The notes beneath the pieces were generated by a model, which worked only from the letters and a program-made list of their open reading frames with translations, was not told the DNA's origin and ran no database searches. DNA of 64,000 bases from Nostoc parmelioides FACHB-3921 (GTDB lineage Bacteria; Cyanobacteriota; Cyanobacteriia; Cyanobacteriales; Nostocaceae): NCBI RefSeq assembly GCF_014696625.1, contig NZ_JACJQL010000005.1, positions 62,001 through 126,000 on the forward strand. The letters are read 5' to 3'. Of this stretch, positions 46,867 to 55,078 are shown in pieces. The position numbers were made by a program, and so were the translations under genes. The number at the start of each line of letters is the position of its first letter. Positions within the stretch are counted from its first letter, which is position 1.

Positions 46867-47064
46867 ATGCTAGTCATTTTAATGGAAGATCAAATCCTCG
46901 CCCCTGAGAGGGTTTGTCCATCTTGTTTACTCGCTAACGGCAGTGGTCAACCCCGATGGCGCGGTGGTAAACTCACCTGTGGTCAAGCTATTAGTCAACT
47001 AGCCCAAGAGCAGCCAGAGCAGTACGAATGTCTCATGGGTTTTCGTGTTGCTCATATAGAATAA
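46867..47064 (+). CDS. Small conserved protein with Cys-pair motif
   Basis: A 65-residue protein. CPSC at 17-20 and single Cys residues in KLTCGQ and YECLMG could bind a metal such as zinc or form disulfides. AGGAGG ends 7 bases before the ATG at 46867 and strongly supports the start; a second ATG at 46862 is out of frame. I recall similar short proteins in other Nostocales but no function. It is followed 81 bases later by the Tic20-like gene. Confidence 0.7.
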   Translation: MLVILMEDQILAPERVCPSCLLANGSGQPRWRGGKLTCGQAISQLAQEQPEQYECLMGFRVAHIE

Positions 47065-47145
47065 TCATAATTGCTAGTAATGCTGAGTAACTGCGTTATC
47101 CTAAGCTCAAGTAGCTCATGAAATTTAGCCACAGGAGAACGCACG

Positions 47146-47622
47146 ATGACATGGCGCGGGTCTACAACGATTAAAGACAGAATTTTTGCCTGTTTACCTT
47201 ATCTGCTTCCTCTAATTGAAGTGTTTGTCTTTGGTGAGTTTTTGTTGAGACAGTTTCCAGTTTTGCAACTACTGTTTCTACCCCTCATTCCACTATTGAG
47301 AATTTACTACGGCGTTCGCTATGCTGGACTGATTATTTTCTTTGTTTTGTGGTTATTAGTGGTGAGGAACGAAAAAATTAATCATTTTATTCGTTTCAAC
47401 ACCATGCAGGCCATCTTGTTAGACATCATTATATTTTTGTTTAGCATCCTCACAGATATAGTTGGATTGATTCCTACTGGTGGCTTTGCCATACAAACCC
47501 TATACACAACTATTTTCATTGGCATCATCGCTGCTGTTGTCTATTCTGTCGCTAACTCTTTGTTGGGACGTTACGCAGAAATCCCCGCCATCTCTGATGC
47601 TGTTTATATGCAGGTGCGCTAG
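47146..47622 (+). CDS. Tic20 family membrane protein
   Basis: A 158-residue membrane protein, the cyanobacterial homologue of the chloroplast inner-envelope import component Tic20. It begins TIKDRIFACLPYLLPLIEVFVFG, keeps NHFIRFNTMQAILLDI in the middle, and has four predicted helices. The conserved FIRFNTMQAILLDI segment is the best family marker. Its cyanobacterial role is not defined. A GGAG Shine-Dalgarno lies about 10 bases upstream. Its stop is 2 bases from the convergent hydrolase gene. Confidence 0.92.
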   Translation: MTWRGSTTIKDRIFACLPYLLPLIEVFVFGEFLLRQFPVLQLLFLPLIPLLRIYYGVRYAGLIIFFVLWLLVVRNEKINHFIRFNTMQAILLDIIIFLFSILTDIVGLIPTGGFAIQTLYTTIFIGIIAAVVYSVANSLLGRYAEIPAISDAVYMQVR

Positions 47623-47624
47623 GG

Positions 47625-48398
47625 TTAACGGGCAGCTACGGTGTTTTCTAGGCGACCGATACCTTCAATTTCTATACGGATGCGATCGCCTTGTTGCAAA
47701 GCTCCTACACCCTCTGGCGTACCTGTTAAAATCACATCTCCAGGAAGCAATGTCATCACCTGACTGATATATGACACCAAAAAATCAGGGGCAAATACCA
47801 TTTGATCAATTCCCGCCGATTGTACGGGATTAGCATCATCATTGAGAAAAGTCTGCAATCTTGCCCCTGGACTCAATTCTCGGACAATCCAAGGCCCCAA
47901 TGGACAGAAAGTATCAAAACCTTTCGCTCTTGTCCATTGTGCATCTTTTCGCTGTAAATCCCGCGCTGTCACATCATTGGCAATGGTATATCCCCAAATT
48001 TTAGTTTGGGCTTCCTCTGGTGTACAGTTACAAGTGCGATCGCCAATGATCAATGCTAATTCTCCTTCATAATCCACTCGTTGCGACTGGAGAGGATATT
48101 TAATCTCTGTTTCCGAAGCAATAATCGTTGTTGGCGGCTTCAGAAAAATTAGCGGTTCACTGGGAACTGGCGTTCCCATCTCGGCTGCATGATCTGCATA
48201 ATTTTTGCCAACTGCGACAATTTTAGAAGGAGCGCAGGGAGCCAAAATTTGATAATGATCTGGTTCTAAAATTAAGTCTGTGGGTTGTCCATGCAGCCAC
48301 GGTGGAGCATCTAGAACCTGCACATTGAAAGACAGTTGTAGCAACCCATAGTAAATCTTACCTTCCCGATTTTGAACTCGCACGTAGCGCTGCGCCAT
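47625..48398 (-). CDS. Fumarylacetoacetate hydrolase (FAH) family protein
   Basis: A 257-residue enzyme with the FAH fold. KIVAVGKNYADHAAEMG, FLKPPTTI and DYEGELALIIG hold the metal-binding Glu residues, and VTARDLQRKDAQWTRAKGFDTFCPLGP and ILTGTPEGVGALQQGD close the active site. This branch acts as 2-oxo acid hydrolases, decarboxylases or isomerases, and the substrate cannot be told from sequence. It converges on the Tic20 gene, with rpsF divergent. Confidence 0.92.
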   Translation of the reverse strand: MAQRYVRVQNREGKIYYGLLQLSFNVQVLDAPPWLHGQPTDLILEPDHYQILAPCAPSKIVAVGKNYADHAAEMGTPVPSEPLIFLKPPTTIIASETEIKYPLQSQRVDYEGELALIIGDRTCNCTPEEAQTKIWGYTIANDVTARDLQRKDAQWTRAKGFDTFCPLGPWIVRELSPGARLQTFLNDDANPVQSAGIDQMVFAPDFLVSYISQVMTLLPGDVILTGTPEGVGALQQGDRIRIEIEGIGRLENTVAAR

Positions 48399-48572
48399 AA
48401 CTTTGATGAATATCCTTGATATTTCGGCGGATTGAGCTGATGATTCAAATTGAAAACTGGTAAGATTATAGTTCCTTGTTGCTCAGATGTTGATTGATGC
48501 AAGTAGTTCTTATCAAACTTTTGTATAAATTAGTACGAGCAGCCAGCTTGTCCAAAAGGAGACTTACTAACA

Positions 48573-48899
48573 ATGTCCACAGTTTACGAAACCTTATACA
48601 TCCTACGTCCTGACCTGACAGATGAACAGGTGGAACTAGCGATCGCCAAATATCAAAACCTGCTACAAGAACAAGGCGCAACTGATCTCGAAGTACAAAA
48701 CCGGGGTAAGCGCCGCCTAGCCTATGAAATCAAAAAGCAGCGTGATGGTTTCTACGTGCAGTTTAACTACAATGCACCAGGAAAAGCGATCGCTATTTTA
48801 GAACGTGCCATGCGGTTGAGCGAAGAAGTCATTCGCTACTTAACAGTTAAGCAAGAAGTAACAAAAGAAAAAGAAGACAAAGTTGCTGTCACCGCTTAA
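48573..48899 (+). CDS. rpsF: 30S ribosomal protein S6
   Basis: A 108-residue ribosomal protein that binds 16S rRNA with S18. [39 protein letters not shown] and [16 protein letters not shown] are diagnostic. The C-terminus has a short charged tail ([11 protein letters not shown]). AGGAG lies about 11 bases upstream of the ATG. There is no rpsR or ssb downstream, unlike in many other bacteria. Confidence 0.97.
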   Translation: MSTVYETLYILRPDLTDEQVELAIAKYQNLLQEQGATDLEVQNRGKRRLAYEIKKQRDGFYVQFNYNAPGKAIAILERAMRLSEEVIRYLTVKQEVTKEKEDKVAVTA

Positions 48900-48920
48900 T
48901 ATAGTCTCTAACTAATCTAT

Positions 48921-49018
48921 ACTGGGTGTTGGGTTGTTACATCTCAATACTCAGTAAGAGTCTGTGGAGCAGGGAGCGAAGAAAAAATTACACCAATTCC
49001 TAGTACCCAATACCCAGT
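48921..49018. repeat. Long-range inverted repeat downstream of rpsF
   Basis: ACTGGGTGTTGGGT (48921-48934) and ACCCAATACCCAGT (49005-49018) pair over 13 of 14 positions, separated by 70 bases that contain a GAGCAGGGAGC purine repeat. Typical of Nostoc intergenic repeats. Confidence 0.6.
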
Positions 49019-49163
49019 CCCTGATTCCTTTTACAAAAAATTTTACCTTTTGGCTTTTTTTTGATTTAGTTGGGAATGCTAGATTAACAAGTACTTGTCA
49101 AAAGCAGTACTATTGCAGTTAGACATAAGGTTCGACATTCGTCAATGGGAACTGTAAGCCACC

Positions 49164-49724
49164 GTGATCCAAACTGACACACCCAACATCCAATCTCTCT
49201 CGACAGAAGTATCGCAGCTGCGTCAAGAACTACAGCTTCGAGATCAACTAGTACAACAGCTATCTCAAGAACTATTTAGGTTAGTCAAGGGCAATACTAA
49301 TTTTATGCCCCAACGCTTGGAGTCTGAGTATGATCTAAGCCAGTTACAAGCATTGCGAGAGCAATTACAAGCAGTTGAACAACAAGTAACATTTTATCAA
49401 GAGCAGATCACATCTCGTGATACTGAAATTTACCAACTGCGTCAGTCTGTACAAGAACTCACAGATCGTAGTCGGATGTTGGAGCAAGTAGTGCAGGAAC
49501 TACCGCAAATTTACCGTCGTAAGTTTGAAGAACGCATGGCTCCCGTCAGAGAAAAGGTCGCCGTTCTACAAAGAGAAAACCGTCAGTTGCAAGCAGAACT
49601 CCAAAGTGTGAGTTATCGTCTAGCACTCAAAACCCGTACCTCTAGCCACAGTGGTATTGATTTACCTAACTTCCCGCGTCCTACATCAGGACAAGCTAAT
49701 ATTCCCAGTGTGCAGAACGCGTAA
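49164..49724 (+). CDS. Coiled-coil protein, unknown function
   Basis: A 186-residue protein starting with GTG. Long coiled coil over about 10-150 (SQLRQELQLRDQLVQQLSQEL, split here at 20; QLRQSVQELTDRSRMLEQV), interrupted near 45-55, then a Ser/Pro-rich tail. No membrane helix. Orthologues probably exist in other Nostocales, but I know no function. It stands alone between rpsF and a long gene-free stretch. Confidence 0.7.
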   Translation: MIQTDTPNIQSLSTEVSQLRQELQLRDQLVQQLSQELFRLVKGNTNFMPQRLESEYDLSQLQALREQLQAVEQQVTFYQEQITSRDTEIYQLRQSVQELTDRSRMLEQVVQELPQIYRRKFEERMAPVREKVAVLQRENRQLQAELQSVSYRLALKTRTSSHSGIDLPNFPRPTSGQANIPSVQNA

Positions 49725-49912
49725 TTTTGTAGTAATTTAACTTAGCTCAATACTAAAGAGTAGATTTTGCTCCTCTAGCTTTTTCTAAATACCTATCATT
49801 AGAAGTCTATTAAATGGACTTGGATTTTTTGGAGTGAAAATATTTTTCCGCCCTAAATTTAAATATATATCAGCTAATACCAATTCAAAATTCACTCATA
49901 CCCTCCTCCTAT

Positions 49913-49965
49913 CGGAGATGCTGCGCGTAGTTTGCTTCTCCGTAGGGGTACGACTCCGCAGGAGT
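49913..49965. repeat. Dispersed Nostoc repeat with two hairpins
   Basis: CGGAGA (49913-49918) pairs with TCTCCG (49937-49942) around GCTGCGCGTAG; ACTCC (49953-49957) pairs with GGAGT (49961-49965). GTAGGGGTACGACTCC is a familiar element of Nostoc intergenic repeats. Confidence 0.6.
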
Positions 49966-50283
49966 ACAAAATTCGCGCATTAGGGAAGCAAAATAGAATC
50001 AGCACAATAGTAGGGTGCATCAGATGTGGAAAATTCTCTAATGTGTGCGAAATTATTAGGGATGACGCAACTTACAGTTAGTTTGATGATGACACCTGCG
50101 TAAGTAGTATATATTTAGGATTTCTCATAAAATTAACAATCTTCTACCAGGTGCAGTATGGGTAGCAAAGAAGCTTGATACTAACTTTGGCCATTTCCCA
50201 CTGCACCCGCATTGACGAGCAACTCGCCAGATAAATCAACTATGAGAGACTAGAAGACCAGATATTACGGGCTAGAAAGTTTT

Positions 50284-50389
50284 ACTTGACAATAAAAAAG
50301 CTTTTTCAAGTTTGACTGGGTGTGGCTTTGTTGATGGCAAAGCCTATTGATGCTGTTAAAGCATAGGCTGGCGCTTCTCTGATGAGAAG
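50284..50389. ncRNA. Candidate structured RNA: four consecutive hairpins
   Basis: ACTTGA/TCAAGT (50284-50311), enclosing a 12-bp AAAAAGCTTTTT palindrome; GGCTTTG/CAAAGCC (50324-50344); AGCCTA/TAGGCT (50341-50369) with an inner TGC/GCA pair; CTTCTC/GAGAAG (50374-50389). The second and third share bases 50341-50344 and cannot form together. The strand is not determined and no known RNA family was recognised. Confidence 0.35.
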
Positions 50390-50527
50390 ATGTGAGATTG
50401 CCTTTGCTCGTAAGTTTTCCTCTCCGGCGATAGGTGCGATTACAGGCAATGGCGAATAAATATGGCTATTAGCTGAACCTTACCACTCAATATTGACATT
50501 GCCATACATCTATCGTATTATCATAGG

Positions 50528-50881
50528 TTAGCTTACTAAAGCGAAACTGTTGTCATTGACAAGGGTTAGGATTTCTTCGTAGGTATCAAAAATTTCAAAT
50601 ACAGAGTCTAGCTGAGTAAGCTCTAGAATCAATCGGACTGGAGTTTGTACGTTGCATAGAACCAAGCGACAACCAACTTGGCGTGCTGAAGTAAGTCCTT
50701 TTACTAGTGAAACTAATCCTGAGCTATCCATAAAATCTACCTCCGCTAAATCAAGTACCCAAAGTTGATGCGGTTGAAACCCTGCCTGAGTCATCTGTTC
50801 AGTCAAAGCCAAGCCACCTTGCAAATCTATACTGCCTTGGGGCTTAAACAAAACTACTTGTGGTTCTTGAGTGAGTGTCAT
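50528..50881 (-). CDS. STAS-domain protein (anti-sigma-factor antagonist type)
   Basis: A 117-residue single STAS domain: VVLFKPQGSIDLQGG, WVLDLAEVDFMDSSGLVSLVKGL and RLVLCNVQTPVRLILEL. The Ser in MDSSGL is the usual phosphorylation site of SpoIIAA-like proteins, which are controlled by a partner kinase and phosphatase. I start it at the ATG at 50879-50881 (MTLTQEP), since the longer frame adds 16 hydrophobic residues unlike the family. No kinase or sigma factor gene is adjacent. Confidence 0.9.
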   Translation of the reverse strand: MTLTQEPQVVLFKPQGSIDLQGGLALTEQMTQAGFQPHQLWVLDLAEVDFMDSSGLVSLVKGLTSARQVGCRLVLCNVQTPVRLILELTQLDSVFEIFDTYEEILTLVNDNSFALVS

Positions 50882-51338
50882 AAATTTAACTAAGTAAATT
50901 GCAAGCTCAACAAAAGCAAGAAACGACATTAATACTGGTTAAGTCTTATCTGCGAGTTTTGCTCTACTCGCATAAGCAGAGTGTAGCAATCATGCAGTTG
51001 ACCAGTTATCCGTCAGTATTCATGCCGTATAATTTGTGTTAACTTTTCTCAATATAGGCACAAACGCCTAAGGATTTCGGTATCAATCGTATCTTTTACA
51101 CAATTTTTATATTTCTCGGTGGTTTTTATAAATTTTTCATAATTAAAAAGTTGATTTATCACTGTAATTGTGCATTTATGCTAGTAACTGCTGACTATTT
51201 GATTGTCAATACTGAATAAGTAATAAATATAATAGATTTAATCTAATCTTATCTCCAAAAGCAGCTTGATTGACACCCCACCCATAAACGAGCCAAGATA
51301 AACTATATGGTAAAAAATTGTAAAGACGGCGGTGCGGG
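50882..51338. other. Gene-free region between divergent STAS and DedA genes
   Basis: AT-rich. It should hold both promoters. No repeat or RNA recognised. Confidence 0.45.
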
Positions 51339-51968
51339 ATGTCTCTTGAGCTGATTTCACTAGAAAACATTCAGGAGTTTGCCCATCAGTACGGTTACTG
51401 GGCTATTTTTTTAGGAATTTTACTAGAAAATTTGGGTCTTCCCATTCCCGGTGAAACCGTAACTCTAGTGGGTGGCTTTTTGGCTGGCAGTGATGAATTG
51501 AATTACTGGCTGGTTCTCGGTGTCGCCGTTGCTGGAGCCGTAATTGGCGCTAATTGCGGCTACTGGATTGGTAAACTAGGCGGCTGGCCTTTCTTGCTGC
51601 AAATAGGGAAAATTTTTCGGATATCTGAAGAGAAACTATTAAATATCAAAGAACAATTTAGTCAAAATGCTGCTAAAGCTGTGTTTTTTGGCCGCTTTTT
51701 TGCGTTATTAAGAATTTTCGCGGCACCATTGGCTGGTATAGCTGAAATGCCTTTTGGAAAATTCTTTGCATACAACTTAGCCGGAGCAACTGCTTGGGCT
51801 AGTCTGATGGTGACATTAGCCTTTTTTGCGGGTAAAGTTATCTCCCTTGAACAGTTAGTGGCTTGGGTAAGTCAATTTGCAATTGTAGCTGTATTAATAC
51901 TTGCGGCATTGATTCTTGTACCTATATGGTTAGAATCGCGCCAGGTTAAACGCGCGGCTGGGGAGTAG
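51339..51968 (+). CDS. DedA family membrane protein
   Basis: A 209-residue inner-membrane protein with about five hydrophobic segments. Family markers are GILLENLGLPIPGETVTLVGGFLAG, ANCGYWIGKLGG, FFGRFFALLRIFAAPLAGIAEM and FFAYNLAGATAWA. The E-x-x-x-x-P-x-P-x-E pattern and the R-x3-R-region are those of DedA/DUF697-unrelated SNARE-associated proteins, linked to lipid scrambling or membrane potential in other bacteria. No partner gene is adjacent. Confidence 0.92.
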   Translation: MSLELISLENIQEFAHQYGYWAIFLGILLENLGLPIPGETVTLVGGFLAGSDELNYWLVLGVAVAGAVIGANCGYWIGKLGGWPFLLQIGKIFRISEEKLLNIKEQFSQNAAKAVFFGRFFALLRIFAAPLAGIAEMPFGKFFAYNLAGATAWASLMVTLAFFAGKVISLEQLVAWVSQFAIVAVLILAALILVPIWLESRQVKRAAGE

Positions 51969-52047
51969 AAAGTGTGTATTGGTGATTGGGGACTGGGAGA
52001 AGAGAGGTAAATCTTGCTTCCAATCCCTACTCCCTCATCCTTTGTTT

Positions 52048-53250
52048 TTAACCTCTATCCTGCTGGGCCCAAATACGAGTTGGTAATCCCCAAACGTAAA
52101 TAAAGCCTTCGGCGGCTTTGTGGTCAAATTGGTCTTCAGCACCGTAGGTTGCTAAGTCGGGGGTGTAGAGTGAACTCTCGCTCCAGCGTCCGACTATGGT
52201 GGCGTTACCTTTGAATAGTTTCACTCTGACAGTTCCTGATACCCGTTCTTGGGTCTTTTGAATAAAAGCATCTAAGGCGGCTTTCAGGGGACTGTACCAC
52301 AAGCCGTTGTAAACTATTTGGCTGTAAGTCTCTTCAATACCTCGTTTGTAGTGGCTAACATCTGCGGTTAATGTCAGGCTTTCTAGGTCTCTGTGGGCTT
52401 GAATTAGCACCAACATTGCCGGAGATTCGTAAATCTCTCGTGATTTGATTCCCACTAATCGGTTTTCAATCATGTCGATGCGTCCGACACCATGACTTCC
52501 TACAACCTGATTAAGTTCTTGGATGAGTGCTACAGGGTCTTTAGGTGTACCGTTGAGTGTAGTGGGCAGACCCTGAGTAAAACCTATTTCTATGTATTCT
52601 GGCTCATTCGGGGTGTCGGCGATCGCCTTTGTCATCTCATAAATTTCTTCTGGTGGCTCAAATTTGGGATCTTCCAGCGCACCAGCTTCAATACTACGAC
52701 CAAGTAAATTCTTATCAATGCTGTAAGGCGAAGACTTTTTCACGGGTGAGGGGATACCAAACTTTTCACCATAGGCGATAGTTGCTTCCCTACTCATTCC
52801 CCATTCCCGCGCCGGAGCGAGAATCTTCAATTTAGGATTGAGCGCAGTACAGGACACATCAAACCGCACCTGGTCGTTCCCCTTACCTGTACAACCATGT
52901 GCGATCGCATCAGCACCGTATTTTGCTGCTGCTTCGACCAATATCTTCGCAATCAACGGACGGGCTAAAGCAGTTCCTAGCGGATAGCGATTTTCATAGA
53001 GGGCGTTGGCCTGTATCGCGGGAAAAGCATAATCTTTAATAAAGCTGTCTTTGACATCCGCTACGAGGGATTCACTTGCACCCGATTTTAGTGCTTTTTC
53101 TCGGATTGGTTCTAATTCATCTCCCTGGCCTAAATCTGCTGCTAGGGTAATTACCTCCTCTACTCCCCACTCATGCTTTAAGTAGGGGATGCAAACGGAG
53201 GTATCTACTCCACCAGAATATGCCAGAACAACCTTTTTGGCGCGACCCAT
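52048..53250 (-). CDS. argG: Argininosuccinate synthase
   Basis: Joins citrulline and aspartate with ATP in arginine synthesis; in cyanobacteria it also feeds cyanophycin. The N-terminal PP-loop [55 protein letters not shown] and [20 protein letters not shown] are diagnostic. The 400-residue length is normal. It converges on the DedA gene and stands alone with respect to other arg genes. Confidence 0.97.
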   Translation of the reverse strand: MGRAKKVVLAYSGGVDTSVCIPYLKHEWGVEEVITLAADLGQGDELEPIREKALKSGASESLVADVKDSFIKDYAFPAIQANALYENRYPLGTALARPLIAKILVEAAAKYGADAIAHGCTGKGNDQVRFDVSCTALNPKLKILAPAREWGMSREATIAYGEKFGIPSPVKKSSPYSIDKNLLGRSIEAGALEDPKFEPPEEIYEMTKAIADTPNEPEYIEIGFTQGLPTTLNGTPKDPVALIQELNQVVGSHGVGRIDMIENRLVGIKSREIYESPAMLVLIQAHRDLESLTLTADVSHYKRGIEETYSQIVYNGLWYSPLKAALDAFIQKTQERVSGTVRVKLFKGNATIVGRWSESSLYTPDLATYGAEDQFDHKAAEGFIYVWGLPTRIWAQQDRG

Positions 53251-53533
53251 TGCTTTCTCCAGTTAGGAAAACAAATAATGAGTCATTATTATATCTAACT
53301 ACACCGTGTATATTTTCTTTGTGCAACAACTGATGGGTAATTAACCAGGGTGATCAATCATCATTCGCTGACATAGCAATCTTAAGCAAGCTTTTTGCAG
53401 ATACTCAGCTAGTGAGTTATGGTCATTCGGCTTAACCATTTATTCTATTGTTTTTAACCTCTTGTCGTTGGTTCAAAGCTTATTTAAGTGAAATCGCCAC
53501 AATATTCACTTTTTAGCTTTGGAGTTGTTTCTG

Positions 53534-54091
53534 ATGAAGTTCAGCAAAAATTTTGGTCTTGCTACTTTTGCGATCGCTATTTCTTTAGCTGCTATTGAAG
53601 CTAAACCAACACAAGCTGCGATAGTTAATTATAATTTCGCTGTGAATGCTACTTCTGGAGATAATCCGGGGGTATACTTTGGGTCTTTTAGTTTTGATGA
53701 CGCGAACTTAAACGGTGTTGGCGAAGAGAGTCTAGATGTTAGCAATGGACTATTATCCATTGTGTTTGATTACTTGGGTACTCAATACACAGAACTGGAT
53801 GATTTTGATTATCCAACCGGAGTAGCGCCTTTAGTTAGCTTTCAAGATGGAAAACTCTTAGGACTGAGTTATTTAGTTGAAGACCAGTTTTTTATTGGTG
53901 GTGACTTAGATACTCCATATACAGGGGGCAATCAGTTTTACAGTATTGTGGGTGCTGATTTATTGTCTGCGAATGAAGTGGGTACAGTCAGCTATTCTAC
54001 AGTACCAGAACCCTTGGCTATTGTCGGGACAGCGATCGCCACTTTTGTCGGTTTGTGGTCGAATCGCCAGAAAAAAACTACCCATTTTTAA
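53534..54091 (+). CDS. PEP-CTERM exported protein, copy 1
   Basis: A 185-residue exported protein. The signal peptide (MKFSKNFGLATFAIAISLAA) ends near TQAAIVNYNF. The mature part is acidic and beta-rich (SGDNPGVYFGSFSFDD, SFQDGKLLGLSY). The C-terminus is a PEP-CTERM sorting tail: VPEPLAIVGTAIATFVGL, then NRQKK. I start it at the ATG at 53534, with GGAG 9 bases upstream. It is paralogous to the next gene, and the leader sequences are also similar. Function unknown; such proteins are processed by an exosortase and often sit in the extracellular matrix. Confidence 0.83.
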   Translation: MKFSKNFGLATFAIAISLAAIEAKPTQAAIVNYNFAVNATSGDNPGVYFGSFSFDDANLNGVGEESLDVSNGLLSIVFDYLGTQYTELDDFDYPTGVAPLVSFQDGKLLGLSYLVEDQFFIGGDLDTPYTGGNQFYSIVGADLLSANEVGTVSYSTVPEPLAIVGTAIATFVGLWSNRQKKTTHF

Positions 54092-54181
54092 AAGCGATGC
54101 AGTATTTCCTGTATACAGCTTGTTATTTTTTGAATACCATAGTACAATTGTACTGACAAGAGAAATCCTGATTGAATCACT

Positions 54182-54205
54182 CCCCACTTCAACAGTGGGG
54201 TTTTT
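54182..54205 (+). terminator. Rho-independent terminator after PEP-CTERM copy 1
   Basis: CCCCACT and AGTGGGG form a 7-bp stem with loop TCAAC, followed by TTTTTATTTT. Confidence 0.85.
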
Positions 54206-54414
54206 ATTTTGAGAGTAAGAGATAGGGGCAGGGGCAAGAATATCTTACTCATAACTCAGTAATCAGCACTTTGCCATATTTACGTAATTTCACGGTTATG
54301 CAGTTTGTATTTAACCCTGGGTTGGGCATTCCTTAACCTCTTGTGATCATTGGAAGGCTTATTAAGTGTAATTGCGTAACTATTCTTCACTTTTTAAGCT
54401 TGGAGCATTTTTTC

Positions 54415-54954
54415 ATGAAATTAGCTAAAGGTTTAGGTATTGCAACTATTGCGGCAATTTCTGTTGCTGCTGTTGGTGTTCAACCAACACAAGCGGCGAT
54501 CGTTAATTACAATTTCATCGTTGATGCTACATCTGGCAGCAATCCCGGTCAGTATTTTGGTTCACTTAAATACGATGACTCGTTCTTAACTAGTTTAGGG
54601 CTGGAGACATTGGGAGTTGAGAATGGGTTAGAAGTTAAATTCAACTACTTAGGTAATACCTATACAGAAGTTGATGATATCGATTTTGACAGTTTCCCCA
54701 TTGTCAGTTTTAATGATGGCAAGTTTCTCGGACTCAGCTATTTTGTTGCAGACCAGTTTTTCATCGGCGATGAAAATAATCTCGATGTGGGCGGTAACAA
54801 ATTTTATTTGCTTGATCAATCAGTAATTACAACAGAAGTAGGTACTGTCAGCTACAGTCAAGTACCAGAACCCTTTGCAGTTAGTGGTATAGCGATCGCT
54901 GGTACAGTGGGATTATTTATGAAGCGTAAGAAAAAAGCCACAGTAGCAAGCTAA
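54415..54954 (+). CDS. PEP-CTERM exported protein, copy 2
   Basis: A 179-residue paralogue of the preceding gene. Signal peptide MKLAKGLGIATIAAISVAAV and then the shared PTQAAIVNYNF, ATSGSNPGQYFGSL, SFNDGKFLGLSYFVADQFFIG and EVGTVSYSQVPEP. The PEP-CTERM tail is VPEPFAVSGIAIAGTVGLF followed by MKRKKK. The longer frame upstream (to 54343) is not part of the protein; the ATG at 54415 has TGGAG about 10 bases upstream. Upstream blocks (TTAACCTCTTG, CTTATTAAGTG, CACTTTTTAAGC) also match copy 1, so promoter and gene were duplicated together. Confidence 0.83.
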   Translation: MKLAKGLGIATIAAISVAAVGVQPTQAAIVNYNFIVDATSGSNPGQYFGSLKYDDSFLTSLGLETLGVENGLEVKFNYLGNTYTEVDDIDFDSFPIVSFNDGKFLGLSYFVADQFFIGDENNLDVGGNKFYLLDQSVITTEVGTVSYSQVPEPFAVSGIAIAGTVGLFMKRKKKATVAS

Positions 54955-54980
54955 AAACAATATTCAAAACATTGTTAGCT

Positions 54981-55007
54981 AGGCAGGTGTGTACCTGTCT
55001 TTTTTTA
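54981..55007 (+). terminator. Rho-independent terminator after PEP-CTERM copy 2
   Basis: AGGCAGGT and ACCTGTCT form an 8-bp stem with one G-U pair and loop GTGT, followed by seven or more T. Confidence 0.82.
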
Positions 55008-55020
55008 TAAGAATATAAAA

Positions 55021-55053
55021 ATATAGAGACGTTGTAATACAACGTCTCTATAT
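55021..55053. repeat. Palindromic repeat, GAGACGTTGT type
   Basis: Perfect 15-bp arms (ATATAGAGACGTTGT and its complement) around a 3-base loop. It is related to 3757-3784 and lies between the terminator and the 3' end of phoX. Confidence 0.8.
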
Positions 55054-55078
55054 GGTCTATGAATCAGGAAAATGTAAA

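Larger units (their letters stand above)
49725..50527. other. 803-base gene-free region with repeats and hairpins
   Basis: No ORF can be supported. It contains a repeat block at 49913-49965 and a group of hairpins at 50284-50389 (separate entries). CCACTGCACCCGC and similar short segments show no match to anything else in the window. Confidence 0.5.
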
